Origin: Kitagawia praeruptora
Lineage: Eukaryota > Streptophyta > Magnoliopsida > Apiales > Apiaceae
DNA: 64,000 nt
Reading direction: 5' to 3'
Assembly (NCBI GenBank): GCA_037693485.1
Contig: CM075348.1
Span: 15,792,501 to 15,856,500, forward strand
Of the stretch, positions 45,742-58,210 are shown in pieces. Positions within the stretch are counted from its first letter, which is position 1, and every line of letters begins with the position of its first letter. The notes below the pieces were generated by a model that did not search any database, was not told the origin of the DNA, and saw nothing but the letters and a program-made list of their open reading frames with translations. Position numbers and translations under genes: made by a program.

Positions 45742-48700
45742 ATGGGTAAACGTAAGTTGATTTCATCTATTCTCGATGTAATTACATGTAATTGTGTCTA
45801 CCTGCATAGTTTGATTTGAAAAATCTAATCTTTTGGGGTTTTGTTTCGTAATTTAGTTCAATTATGATGTTTGTAAGTTTAATTATGATGTTTGAGCATG
45901 TTACGATTCAATGAATGTAATTTGTAGGTGTCTGCGAACTCGATTAGTTACGTAGTTTGATTGTGACTTTTTAAGTTTAATTATGATGTTTGAGCATGTT
46001 ACGATTCGATGAATGTAATTTGTACGTTTCTGCGAACTCGATTAGTTACGTAGTTTGATTGTGACTTTTTAAGTTTAATTATCATGTTTGAGCATGTTAC
46101 GATTCGATGAATGTAATTTGTAGGTTTCTGCGAACTCGATTAGTACGTAGTTTGATTGTGACTTTTTTAGCTTTATTATGATGTTTCCATACTTAATTTT
46201 GATGTTACGATTCGACTTATGTAATTTGGATAGGTATTAAAGATATAAACTTGAATTGGTGTTTTTGAGTTCAATCATGATGTTTTGAAGTTTAATAATG
46301 ATGTTTGAGTGTGCTACAATTTGATTGATGTAATTTGTATTCTTCTTGTTCGGTTTAGTTACTAATGTTAATCATGATGTTTCGAAGTCTAATAATGATG
46401 TATGAGTATGCTACAATTTGATTGATGTAACTTATAATCTTCTTGTTCGGTTTAGTTACTAATGTTAATCATGATGTTTGAGAATGTTATATCTGTAATT
46501 TATTAATTTTGGACAGGAATTAAGGATCTATTTTTGAGTTAGTGTTTTCAAGTTCAATTATGACGTTTCTAAGTTTAATTATGACGTTGGTTTGATTATA
46601 CAGTTTGTAGTTTTCTTCTTTTGGTTTACTAAGTTTAATTATGATGTTTGATCATGTTATGTAATTATTTTTAATTTTGGATAGAAATTAAGGATGTAGA
46701 TGAATTGAGATGCTAATTTGGTGTTATTTGGGGTTTATAGGTAGTTCTCAACGTAAGAATGTGGCTGCGACTTTAGATTATTCTGATACTGATAGTGTGA
46801 GTTCGAGTTCTACTCTGCCGTCAGAACAATTGCTGGTGTCTGGTGTTGTGGATTTGCAGCTTGAAAAGGATTCTATGCTTGATCAGGCTTTAGATGATTT
46901 ATATGAGAAAAGGTAGTTTTTCCCCTCGTCATTGTGTTTAGTGTTCCAATAATTCGCACTGCTAGTACTGCTTCTTTATTTGTGTATTTTGTATCAATTA
47001 AAGAAACTCAAGTAGTTGTAATGCTGAAAATGAGTGTTGCGCTTGTTTTTATACAGGGGGTCGACAAGGGAAAAAGCGTTGGTGTCAATCATAGATGCTT
47101 TCAATAGCAAAGTACAACATGAATTTGTCGAAAAGAAGTAAGCATCCCAATTATTTAAATTTGCTTGCTTAATCATGTTTTAGATGGTCTTTGACTACAT
47201 ATTTTTGATGGAATGGAAGCTTGCTTTATTTGATTGTTGTATTTAAATATTAACATGTGAATTTTTCATTACAAGTTGGGTTGGAGGTTTATAGGATTCT
47301 TAATATATGTCTTCTCATTCAGTAGATAACTAGATATTAGTATTGGTCAAGTTAAATGTGCAGACTTGCACTAGCTTAAAGAGTTTTTTTAATTATATTA
47401 CACGAAGCTCAGTTGTTTGCTACTAAGTACTAACATAGCCATGAATAATGAAAGAGAATGAATTTCCCCTGCTTGGTTTCTGTTGCAAAAAAAGAAGTTG
47501 AAATATTATTAGGTTTTGTATTTTACTATCATATAACATATAATTGCTGGGACCCTCAGTTCGCTGGTCCTATACTGGGTGCATTAATTTTTAACTTAAA
47601 GGTTGTAGACTGGTATGTGTTATATTGGGTTCACGAACTTTAATTTAAGGTGCTGGTTAGGTTTCCAAGTTCAATGAACTAAAAGTATTATACTATTTGG
47701 TGTTTTTTAAATGAGTAGTGCTATCCGTTGCTGTTTGTTACTTTCGACTTCCCGTCATTTTTTTACTCCAATCATATTTGACATTCTGCGAGCTGAGAAG
47801 TGACTTCCCCTGATATTTTTCGATGGGTCAATCTCGTCCAAGTTTGGTTTAGAGTTGTTTCATCCAGAGAATTATCGAACAGTTTTTAATCCTTGATGCC
47901 TCGTTATAACAAAAAATCTAACATTGCTTAGGGAATTGAACCGAATACCTCCAAATATTGAGTTATGAATAATTCTTGATGCTCCTTTTTGTCATATAAA
48001 AACAGAGTCGAGGTTTTTTTTTTTTTTTTACAGAAACAGCCTCTTTACTCCTTGGAGTAGACGTATGTTATTTGGTTTATAGAACTTAATTTATTTTAGA
48101 ATCACCTTCGGAAGCATATCTCTATGCTATGTTGTAGGAGGCATATCGCTAGTAGTTTTTTGTTTCATTTCATTTCAAGCGCAGTGGCTTAGTTTTTCTT
48201 TGTCCTGTCTAAACTTTAAAGTAATAAGGACCAAATTTAATATTTTTTTTGGTGAATCAAATGTAATAATTCTCTCTTTTTAAACATTAAGTGAGGGGGT
48301 GGAGCTGGGTTAGGCAACGAAGAGTGTTTATGTAAAGTTTGTCAAGCTTTGGTTGTGATGCTTCTTTGATTTAGAAATATTGTTGAAACAGTAGATACTG
48401 GATATCTCCATTTATATTGGCGCAGACTAGAATGTTTTGTCTTATGTGTCTCCTCATCACATACTTCCATTTTCAGATTTGCGACATTACTACATCAGTG
48501 TATAAGCTCCATAAAAAAGGGGTCTTCCAAAGAGATAGCATTAGCATCCCACGTTATCGGTAATCATCTCATTTCCTGATTAGACATTTCAAGTTTTTGC
48601 TTAATTGTGAGTGTCTCTAAGCATTTATTTGCTCTCTTTGTAGGTCTGTTAGCACTAACCACAGGTCCTGGGGAGAGAGCCCAGGAAATATTGGAAGAAT

Positions 48701-51498
48701 CATTCTCTCCTATTATAGAAGCTCTTAAATCAAAGTCAGACGCATCTAAGATATCTGCGGTACGAAAAAAAAATTTAAGCTTGAAATACTGATTTTGATC
48801 AATTGTTGTGAAAAGTTTTTAAATGACTGTATTCATGTTTCTAGTTATTGGAGTGTTTGACCATTATCACTTTTATTGGCGGAGACGATCCAGAGGAAAC
48901 AGAAAAGTCAATGCAAGCTATGTGGCAAGTGGTTCATCCAAAACTTGGTTCTAATGTATGTATTTTACTGTTAGAAATGGTACAAATATTCATTTGTTTT
49001 AATTTGTCCCCTTTATGAATGGCCTGTTACAGCACCTTGCACAACAATGATTATTCTTATGTTGATATCTCAGTTTGCGTTTGTTTATTTGGATCAGTGT
49101 AACTTTGTTATGTGTCGTATGTTGTAATTTGTAGATGCTTTTTATCATGATTCGTCTAGAATTTAAAGTATGTCAGAAGTTCTAGAGACTTAAGCTTGTA
49201 TATCACTTCTCAGGTAGTTGCTGTAAAACCTTCACCAGCTGTTATAACTTCAGCTGTCTCTGCTTGGTCATTTCTTCTTACAACGTTGGATGGGTGGACA
49301 CTTAATCCAAAAACTTGGCAAGAGTGAGTAACCTCTTCCCCACTGGATTTTTTACTTTCTGCTTTATACTTCTTGGTTGAATATCAGATTAAGACCATGT
49401 TATGATAAAACATGCAGATTGTGATTGTTGACTTGATGATTTTTTTCTATGGCAAACATATTCAAGATTCATGTAGGCGCAAAATAAGAGGAGTTTTAAC
49501 TTATTGTTGATACCGATGCAGGTCCATTTCTTATCTCTCTTCTTTGCTAGACAAGGATGATAGATCTATTCGGATTGCGGCAGGTGAAGGACTTGCATTA
49601 ATTTTTGAGATAGGGAATCTGGAGAAATTTTCTGTTGCAGCCACAGGTCCAAGTGACAGCTCCAATCATGATGGTAACAATGCTCGTGCTCGTGAATTCA
49701 CTCATATACAAGGATTGAGGGCAAAAATCCTCAACCAAGTGAGGAGCCTCTCAGTGGAGGCAGGCGGTAAAGGTTCTGCCAAGAAAGATCTTAACAGTCA
49801 GCGGAACACTTTTCGTGATATATTGGAATTTCTGGAGGTATTCCTGTTTAACCTTTTTTTCTTTCTTAAAGCGACTAAAGGCCGATGTGTTGACTGTCTT
49901 CTGTTCATTCAGGATGGTTTTAGTCCAGAAACATCGATGAAGATTGGTGGAGAATCCCTGAGCACAACGTCGTGGTCTCAACTGATACAGGTTTCCATTT
50001 TCGTTTCTTGATGAAAATTTTATGATATGTTTATAAATTTGTATTCTAGGCCAGGGTCTCATCTCTGCTTTCTCTGAATAGCTCAACTTTCTGAAGCATT
50101 TTCTTGGGGGAGGATTTGTCAAGCAAATGCAGGTTTGTTCTGTTATCCATATATTGCCTTGACTTTCTTGTTGGTTGTTGGTAATGAAAGATATAATGAT
50201 TATGCGTCCTTACATAAAATCACTCCTGTCTAAACAGGATAATGAAGTTCTTCATGACATTTTTGGCTTCTCACCTAAGAGAAATCTTCTTTCTGGCACG
50301 CAGAAGCTCTCTGGCACGGAGAAGGTTAGTACTTCTTGTCTCTCGTAAACTTGGTATTATTATGTCATGATTTCTATGTAGAACATTATGTTTGTTGGGG
50401 TATGTTCTGTAGACAGAGTATGACTATGATATGGGATCTCCATAGAATTTTACTTGGGATTGAGTTGTCTTGATGAAATTAATTGTGGTTGTGCCTGTTG
50501 CTGGTTTTTGAGGGTACCAGTATACATATAGACACTCGAATAAGTGGTGTCTGCTAATAGCCTCCAAGGCATTTATTTGTTAACTCTTACTTGCAAATTA
50601 GTTTGTTAGTTGGCCAAATGGAAACTTTAGGCTAATTGGTTTTGGTGAACATGCCTGTTTTTGATTGAAAAAGAGGTATACCGAAATGTGGCTACTCCAC
50701 TTTCAGACAAACCTTCTTCCCCAGGGAATTGACTTCTGCATCTCTCGTTTGGCATTTATTATATTTTTGTATATTACCGTTGCTTGTTGAAACATTTTAT
50801 CTACATGTTTTCAGCAGTTTTTAATGCTAATAATATTCAATATTGTTACAGAGGATGTACAAGTCACCAAATTCGGTCCACAACAAGTCGAGGACTCAGT
50901 TTTTAAACAAGCAGCGGATGTTGTCTCAGGTAGTTTTCATTGCTTTGCTGTTACAAACTTACAACTTTTAACTTTTTTTTGGTGCATCTTGATTCGTGGG
51001 AACGAGGCTTAGTTTGAGGAGTTGTTCCTAAATAAATATTTTAATAGCTGTATTACAAGATCTAGTTTGAAACTTTTATGGTATTAAAACTAAACTGAGT
51101 ATGCAACGAAAAATTTGGTTTAATTTCAGTACTTGTTTTTTTCTTAATATGAAAATTTCTCTGCATTGAAATAATGAACATGATGTTTAAATCTAGGTAA
51201 TTACAAGGATTTGGTTTCTGATTGTCCAAATTATGGTTCTATCATATATGCAAGGAGATGTAAACATTTTACAGTAATCAGATTGAAATGATTTGAATGA
51301 CTTGGTGTGTGTTGAGAAATTGTCCTGGATATATTTAGCTGGGAATTCCCAAGTCCTAACCCTAGACAGTGTCCTACAGCAAATTTTTTTCCCCCGCTTT
51401 TGGAGTTTGTAGCAACTCACACTAACATTTTTGAACTTCACTTTTGGCAGGATCGGAATGCTGGTCACTTCACAGTATCTGATATGGGCGATGAATGA
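45742..51498 (+). CDS. SAT32: IFRD (interferon-related developmental regulator) family protein, SAT32-like
   Basis: Thirteen coding exons: 45742-45751, 46741-46912, 47057-47137, 48477-48559, 48644-48759, 48845-48955, 49214-49323, 49522-49837, 49913-49990, 50082-50132, 50238-50324, 50852-50929, 51451-51498. Summed length is 1341 nt, giving 446 aa, and every junction is GT-AG and phase-consistent. Exon 1 carries only MGK plus one base. The body is an armadillo-like helical IFRD domain (REKALVSIIDAFNSKV, RAQEILEESFSPIIEAL, IRIAAGEGLALIFEI). The tail holds the IFRD C-terminal signature (FLKHFLGGGFVKQMQDN, FGFSPKR). The close relative in Arabidopsis is SAT32 (At1g27760, about 440 aa), reported in salt tolerance and ABA response. 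A likely nuclear regulator without an enzymatic motif. No defect seen. Confidence 0.92.
45881..46174. repeat. 98-bp tandem repeat in intron 1 of the IFRD gene
   Basis: aattatgatgtttgagcatg starts at 45881, 45979 and (with one change) 46077, giving an exact 98-bp period. Each unit also contains gaatgtaatttgta and tgcgaactcgattagt. More diverged single copies of the aattatgatgttt motif continue to about 46650, so the whole intron seems built from this unit. Confidence 0.92.
48019..48066 (+). repeat. Degenerate RTE/SINE tail fragment in an IFRD intron
   Basis: A T17 run, then acagaaacagcctctttact and ccttggagtag, which resembles the shared RTE/Au-SINE 3' region (ggaaacagcctccctact ... gtagggg) seen at 5951 and 59520. 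It breaks off after about 45 bp. Lies in intron 3. Confidence 0.5.
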
Positions 51499-51764
51499 TG
51501 TTAAGTGTGATATGTACTATAGCATTGGAGGCATGGAGGGTTGAATCCTCCTAGTTGCTCACTCGAGCAGCCTTATTTGTTATTTATTAATCATTCCCCA
51601 CGAATAATTTATAGATGTAGGTGGGACTTAATTTATTGATTTAGTTATTAATAACATGTTTGCACTATAGTTGTATGTTCAGAATACATAAATATGTTCA
51701 TTCTTGAAGCAAAACTAATATTGCATTGCAAGTTTTTACAGTTCGGTTTTTTGTGGTGGTAAAT
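51499..51764. other. 3' UTR and flank of the IFRD gene
   Basis: AT-rich non-coding sequence after the TGA. aataatttat and ataaatatg are possible poly(A) signals near 51605 and 51690, but no site can be chosen from sequence alone. Confidence 0.45.
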
Positions 51765-51774
51765 GGGCAAACAC

Positions 51775-52208
51775 AGTGTTCGATGTAATCGAGCCGAGCT
51801 TAGTCGAACACTGTTAGGCTCAAAAGTTCAAGCTCGATCAAAAAATTCGGGCTCGAGCTCGAGTTTAACCGAGCCTTCAATTTTAAGTTCAAAGCTCGAC
51901 ACCTAAAAAGTTTGATATGTTCAAGCTTGGCTCGAAACACGAATTGATTTTACCACATATTGGCAAAGCTCAAATATGATCGGTTCATCTTGAGTTCAAC
52001 TCGATTAAATATATATTGCCTAGAAATATATTTATTATATATATAAAATAAATATTAAAAGCTCGATTAGGCTTGCTAACTGTACGAGTCGAGGCTTGGT
52101 GAAGTGTTTGAAAGAGCTCGGCTTGATTATTATTGAGTCGAATTTGAATAATTTATGAGTTGAATTTGAGCAGTTAACAAACAATTTGACTTGTTTACAT
52201 TCCTAAGA
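51775..52208. mobile_element. hAT-like MITE, degenerate
   Basis: The interior is rich in gagccgagc and ctcgagctcgag motifs facing both ways, a composition seen in a common plant MITE group. The right end reverse-complemented is taggaatgtaaac, a hAT-like terminus; the left end taaatgggcaaac is a poor match. No target duplication survives. Confidence 0.45.
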
Positions 52209-52221
52209 TACACAGAAGAGC

Positions 52222-52693
52222 TTAGAGCAACTCTAACAAGTTCCTAAATTAAGAAATCAAGATGCAATTTTTTTTATCATTCTCAACATCTTTATTCTTA
52301 CTTCCTAAGTTATATTTTATAATAAATATATCCAGTAGGGTTGATAGATTCAAGCATATCAGAAAAGTGAATAAATATTATAAAGAATGTGTAAAAAAAT
52401 TTGCACTCCAATGGGACAAAATCCTTGTCTATAATTATAGATATTCTCTTGATGTTGGCTATATTTGTCGAACCTCTAGAGGCCTGTAGTGAATTTCCAC
52501 ATCACTTATTTCTATATTAAAATTATATATTCCATTAATAACAACTTGAAATATTAATAACATTCCATTTTTAAAATATAGCCAATCATTATAGCCAATA
52601 CCCTCCGAACACAAGTTCGATAAATTTTATATAATCAATATTTTATGTAATTTAGCCAATCACTTTTACCTAACACCATTGGAGATGCTCTAA
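52222..52693. mobile_element. MITE with GAGCATCTCCAA-type ends
   Basis: Left end ttagagcaactctaacaag; right end reverse-complemented ttagagcatctccaatggtg. About 470 bp, AT-rich, no coding region. The short ORF at 52262-52489 is chance. The ends belong to a widespread plant MITE type; flanking TTA/TAA would suit PIF/Harbinger, but the duplication is unclear. Confidence 0.55.
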
Positions 52694-52797
52694 TGCCTTA
52701 CTTGTGGTTAATAATCTGGAGCCATTTGAACCTCCGTAACTTCCATAACTTGAAGTTACGGGTGTCATAATCTGGAACTAGAAAGAACATTTGAACC

Positions 52798-52847
52798 GCC
52801 GTAACTTCAAGTTACGGGTGGCACCCGTAACTTCAAGTTACGGTGGC
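52798..52847. repeat. Nested palindrome (cruciform-prone)
   Basis: Two perfect palindromes, ccgtaacttcaagttacgg and cgtaacttcaagttacg, flank the centre ggtggcacc, and the whole 50-bp block is itself an inverted repeat. A related half-copy, cgtaacttccataacttgaa, is at 52735. Confidence 0.85.
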
Positions 52848-53152
52848 CGGCGCAAATTAGAATATGCAAATCTTAGTTGTGACCACATGTTAACAATTGA
52901 TATATCAGCATGAATCATTTCATCAATAAATTAAATCTTTTTATCGTCTTTGACATTCATGTGATTTGGAAAGTCCACATTACGTTTGTTTACTCCAACT
53001 GTTGTCTGAAAGAACTATTTAATAAAAAAATGAGATAGACAGAGGAGAGATAATCTTAAGTATGAGGAGGATTCGAGGGCTCTTAAAATTCTAGAGAAGA
53101 GTTAGGATATTGTTGGAGTGAAATTTTAGTATATCCTCCTCGAAATTTGATT

Positions 53153-53544
53153 TAAGAGGAGCATCTCCAACGGTAATAAGTAAAATCATTAGCTATATAA
53201 TGATTATCTAAAAATTTGCTGAACTGTAAATGTTTTACTCCAATGGTATTAGTTATAATGAATAGCTATATTTTAAAAATAGTATTTTATTATTATTTTA
53301 ATAATAATAATATATATATATATAAGTAAATAAGATCGATGATGTGCCACGATATAAGTGGAGATAATGAATTATAGATATTATCTATATATTATAGATG
53401 TCCTCCAAAATATAGAGGATGTCAAGATGATAATCTAAAAATTTACCTAAGCATGGTTGGAGAAGAAAAAATTACATATTATCTAAAAATTATGTTATAT
53501 CATCAATTTTAGCTAATAGGTGTGTAACATTGAAGATGCTCTTA
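53153..53544. mobile_element. Second MITE with GAGCATCTCCAA-type ends
   Basis: Left end taagaggagcatctccaacg; right end reverse-complemented taagagcatcttcaatgtta. The similarity continues inward (ttagctaaaatt, ttagataat) for about 80 bp. 392 bp, AT-rich, no coding region. Same group as 52222-52693. Confidence 0.6.
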
Positions 53545-54249
53545 GGAGGTTGTTGGAGTTCCTCTTAGAACACTTAGCTAGTATTTGAAGCTTATTCTAG
53601 GGAATTGGGGAGTAACAAAGTTATGCTCAATTGCTCATCGATCTGAATTCAAAGTTTAAATGTTACGGGGCACATCTATTGGGAACATTGTTTGAGAGTT
53701 TCTACATGAAGCAACCAACAACAATCTAAATAAAAATTTAGACGAGACACCGATTTGATTACACATTTTTCTTGCGTGTTTTTTTCTTTTACATGTGTAA
53801 TCCATAGTTGATATATTTTTTTTGTCTAACTCTTGATATTTCGTAAAGATAGCGAGAGTGATATAGTTACAATTCTCTATATGTCATCAAGGAAACGATG
53901 TACTTATGACTCTACTAGATGTTTGCCATAGTTGATAAGTTTGCAAAAGGTTGCTTAACTTGCATGAGTATTTTTGTGATTGATGTTTTGTTTGTTGATG
54001 GTTGCAGTGTCTTCAGATATAAAGCAAAGTAAATGTTGGTTAAACATGATAATTGTTTATAATATGCGCAAGGGGCTACACAAATAAACATTTATAATAT
54101 GTTATTGATATTTGTTATTCCAAACACGATAATTGTTCCTTGATCCAGAAAGTTTACATGTGTCTACATAGTATATTCTCACTCTTCTTTTCAAACAATT
54201 TTTCATCACTAATTAATAGTTACAATTAATAAATTTCTGATCTCCAAGA
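53545..54249. other. Intergenic, 3' flank of the bHLH gene
   Basis: AT-rich non-coding DNA. It contains the 3' UTR of the minus-strand bHLH gene at its right edge. No other feature seen. Confidence 0.5.
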
Positions 54250-55622
54250 TCATTGAGTTGGAAAAATGTTCTGGTACAGACCCATGTCCATCCCTTTGTG
54301 AGCAATAGGTGCATACATCCACATTTCATCAGAGCTCAATAACTGCAAAACAAATAATTTGTGCATTAGTTGATCATTTACTGTATGTAGCAAGGCATTA
54401 ATGAAGGTTAAATTAGTCGCAGTTACTCAATTTACCTTGATCTGAAGCTGCAAAAATTGAACATAATGGACAGCATCTTCAAGCATTGTGCTAATGTCAA
54501 CCTTTGTTCCATTAGGGACAAGGTTTTGCAGGATTCTCAATCTTTCATTAATTTTCTCTCTTCTTTTCTGCAAATTCAACATAATGAAAAGACACCGTTA
54601 AAAGGTTGCATACACCCGATGAATAAGGCTCCCGTATCATGTTTTTCATTTATATAAAGTACTTATGTCGATCACTTTCTGTATATAGATGAATCACATG
54701 TATCTCCAATCACTTACTCTAGCATAGAGGCTCTGGGGATCAGTTGCAGCTCCTCTACCAGCTCTCGGCTTTTTGCTCGAATTGAGAGCTACAGATCCTT
54801 TAGAATCTGAGGTAGCTCCGCCATTTAGCTCTTGGGAAGTATTAGAATCATCTCCTGAGCTGTAGCTACTTGAACTCTGTGCAATTGGACCATTATTAGT
54901 GCTATCTTCATCAATGTTGACAATTTCAGTGACACTCTTGTTCTTCTTTGCCTGCACATTCTTCTTGCAAGTTGGTATCTGCATTGTAAAAGTAACATCT
55001 AATTAGACATCAATAGTTCATTCGTAACATAATCACACTTCCTACAACATTTTCTTGAAACAGTACTAAAAGTCAAGTCGATACTTACATCTCTTGGAAC
55101 ACGACATTTTTTCTTCGGATTCTCAATATTTACCACAGCTTCAGGCTGTTGTGGCACTTCAAACTTCCTCTTAATGCCTAAATCAGTCAATTCTTCATTT
55201 CCCATCTCTACTTTCAGGTTCATAATATCATGCATGACATGATCACTAGGAAAAAATTGCGGTAATGTATTAGTTGGTCCGTCCATTTCACAAAAATGCA
55301 TGGACTCAGGAATGTCACTCATGACGAGGTTAGAATCACAGTACTGAGGGGTTTCTTGGCTTAGATGGGGAAAACATGCACCATAGTTATTACTATAAGT
55401 ACTAATATTAGTATTTTCTTGAGAAAAACAGAAATTGGTGTTGAAATTTTCATCGAAAAAGGTAAAATTTGCATTAGCATTGGCTTCAGTACAAGGCCAA
55501 AGATCCGAAGGAGTTCCAAAACCTGGCAGGAACTGAAATGCCGAATTAGCTTCTCCATCGATCATCAACATTTTGTTCAGGAAATCACAATCTTCATTCT
55601 GAAAAACTCCCACAGACTCCAT
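54250..55622 (-). CDS. RSL: bHLH transcription factor, RSL2/RSL3-like (root hair)
   Basis: Four exons: 55089-55622 (178 codons), 54718-54978 (87), 54436-54567 (44) and 54250-54342 (30 plus stop), total 339 aa, all GT-AG and phase 0. The N-terminal 170 residues are acidic and N/F-rich without a domain. Exon 2 holds a Ser-rich linker and the start of the basic region, KPRAGRGAATDPQSLYAR. Exon 3 continues with KRREKINERLRILQNLVPNG and TKVDISTMLEDAVHYVQFLQ, a complete class VIII bHLH with the H/E/R DNA contacts. Exon 4 has the RSL tail LLSSDEMWMYAPIAHKGMDM. Arabidopsis RSL2/RSL3 (about 330-350 aa) drive root-hair elongation downstream of RHD6 and auxin. RSL4 is shorter (about 258 aa), so RSL2/3 fits better, but the exact orthologue is not settled. 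Confidence 0.92.
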
Positions 55623-55713
55623 TGTATTAAGAAAAAAGATGCAGATGTATAGTGACAGTACTGCTAATAAGAGAAGTTTAAGCTTATGATTTGACTTAAA
55701 AGAGAAGTGAGAA

Positions 55714-55724
55714 CTTATTTATAG
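55714..55724 (-). promoter_or_regulatory. TATA box of the bHLH gene
   Basis: CTATAAATAAG on the minus strand, about 92 bp upstream of the ATG at 55622, at a normal distance for a short 5' UTR. No RHE-type (CACG-containing) root-hair element was found in the roughly 300 bp before the hAT MITE at 56036. Confidence 0.65.
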
Positions 55725-56027
55725 TGTACAATTACAAAAGAATGAGTTCAAGAATTGACTTGGATTAAAGAATTTCAAGAAATTCCTACATTTCTAATGA
55801 TGCATTAAACAAAGAAATATGTGTTTGTAAAACTCCAGGAGTCCACTCTACAGCTCATAGTTAGACCAAGTACATGCATTAGAGGATTAAATTAACACCA
55901 CCCTTTCAAACCTTGTTAGACTTGATTAGAGTACCTAATTTCATTTGATAGCGTTAGAGTGTCGCAATCCTAATGATTGGAAGAGGGTTAATCATGATTA
56001 ACTAACGATAAAATGATTAGCCATGAA

Positions 56028-56789
56028 ACTGAGCTAGAGATGCACAAAAAGCCCGAGCCCGAAAATCTGGCCCGGCCCGATCCGGTAAAGCCCGGTCAAA
56101 GTCTGGCCCGGTCAAAGCCCGGCCCGGTCAAGCCCGGCCCGAGGGCCTTAAACGGTCCCTATATTTTTGGGCAAAGCCTGGCCCGGCCTGACCCGGTAAA
56201 AACCCGGTCTTAGCCCGGTCTTTTAAAAAGCCCGGTCTTCGACCCGGCCCGATTAAAAGCCCGGGTAAAATTCGATTATTCTAGTATACTTACATAAATA
56301 TTTATGTATTTACACTTCCTACAAATATAAAAATAATTTAAGTACATATATATTTACATATTCATTATTAATAATAAGATTATTTATACGCATATATTAC
56401 GATACATGAACGAAAACAAGTACACGTGTAATCAATTAATATATCATCAAATCAAAAAGTAAATCAATAAATGTAATATTTGTATCGGCAAAATAGATTG
56501 TTTAACACATGTCTGCCATTATTACATAAAGAACATTTTTATGTAACATAAAATCTCGATCCGATTTGATCCCGGAAAAAGCCCTATCCGGCCCGGCCCG
56601 CTTCAAGCCCAGAAAAAAGCCCACCGCGGCCCGCTTCGAGGGCCTAAACGGGCTCACATTTTTCACAGAAGCCCGGCCCGGCCCGGTCAAAGTCAAAGCC
56701 CGGGCCGGGCTTTGACCAAAAAACCCGGGCTTTTCAAAGCCCGGTCAAAGCCCGGCCCGATGGGCCTTTTGTGCATCTCTAAACTGAGC
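56028..56789. mobile_element. hAT-type MITE, 746 bp, 8-bp TSD
   Basis: Element 56036-56781 starts TAGAGATGCACAAAA and ends TTTTGTGCATCTCTA (perfect 15-bp inverted repeats, hAT consensus TAGAG). TSD AACTGAGC is at 56028-56035 and 56782-56789. Both ends are packed with gcccggcccggtcaaa repeats facing each other, and the centre (56280-56540) is AT-rich. The minus ORF 56502-56696 and plus ORF 56013-56213 are repeat artefacts. It lies about 400 bp upstream of the RSL-like gene. Confidence 0.9.
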
Positions 56790-57594
56790 TCATTTGGATA
56801 AAAAAAAAAGGGTACTTAGCAGAGGTACTTGTGGAATCTTGAGAGCTGAGAACGTGGGAACTGGAAAGTTATATTAGTTGAAAAAAAATTGTTAGATGAA
56901 AGTTGATTCTGGTAAAGGGACTCAAACAATCGTGGAGATGAATCTGACAGCTTTCTGAATACCAAGTAATCTTCTGACATTGTTAGAGCACAAATCGGTT
57001 CTTGTCCCCTCACTCACATTACAATTCAACTTCATCATTTATCGAAATCTTGAAAATTTTCAAAATAATTTTACGATCTTTTTTCCCAAGAAAAAGAAAA
57101 AAATCCTGGATTATCGAAAAAATACACTTTTTTTTTTTTGAAAAAATACACTCTTAGAAGTAGGGTTCTCTACGTGTCTAACATAGAATACCTTACTCGT
57201 AAAAACGTAGTACTTAATATGTTTGATTTGGTTCGGTTTACTCTATTAATCATCCGATAACACAAAACATTTGGTTCGGTTTACTCGATTAATCATCCGA
57301 TAACACAAAACATTGACACATGTCTTGCATCGGATGAATAAGTAGGAGTAACATTTGATTAATTCCTGTGAAGAATAATATCTAAAGAGAACACGTAGGT
57401 GTTTAGGCAAATCAGGATTTTTTTAAGGATTAAGAGGAGAGGCCATTACCAAGGGGTTGGATATGACAGTAAGTGACAATCTAGAGATTACCTGAACTTA
57501 GACTTAAGACTCTTAATTACCAGTTCATAACCCGTAGATTCCGCCATTTCTCAAGCGTGTTCCTTCCTTACGCGTCCTACATACACTGCTTCAA
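56790..57594. other. Intergenic
   Basis: Non-coding. Contains a two-copy 43-bp tandem repeat (atttggttcggtttact at 57226 and 57269, ending acacaaaac). Nothing else recognised. Confidence 0.5.
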
Positions 57595-58167
57595 TATATT
57601 CTAGAGTTTATTGCACTTTGTAACCCTTAAATATTAACTAAAGTCACATAGGTACCTTTATTTTTTTTAGTGGCACTTCACATCCAGTACTTCCTTTTTT
57701 CTTTCAGTTTGCAACTCCTGAACATGATTTCATCAATTTGTCATTATTTGTAAGGGGTATTTTAGTCTTTTTATTACTAATGTTTTTTATTTTACATGAA
57801 ATATATAATTCAGTTTACATAAAAATATTATAATTTAATTTTATATTAATAAATGTAATCCTTTTCATTTAAAAATATTTATGCATTATTTGATTTAATT
57901 GAATATATAATGCGATGATGCAATTGTAAACTATTTTTTTCTTAGAAATAATATTATGCAATTTAAGATTATTTTATTTAAACATTTTATAATTTCAACC
58001 ATCGAAGAGAAATTATGATGAAGATAAATCCGTAAATGTTTTAAATAAAATAATCTTGAACTGCATTATATTATTTCTAAGAAAAAAATAATTTATAATT
58101 GCTTCATCGCATTATATATTCAATTAAATCAAATAATGCATAAATATTTTACATGTAAATATTAGTC

Positions 58168-58210
<43 letters not shown>

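Noticed and set aside
47458..47643. 61-aa ORF within the SAT32-like gene
   Set aside because: Lies in intron 3; the exons on both sides join in phase without it.
51775..52208. Intact hAT element with target duplication
   Set aside because: The left end is degenerate and the flanks do not match, so only a decayed MITE call is justified.
58166..58207. (TA)n tract as a possible origin or regulatory element
   Set aside because: Simple microsatellite at the centre of a fold-back element; no further support.
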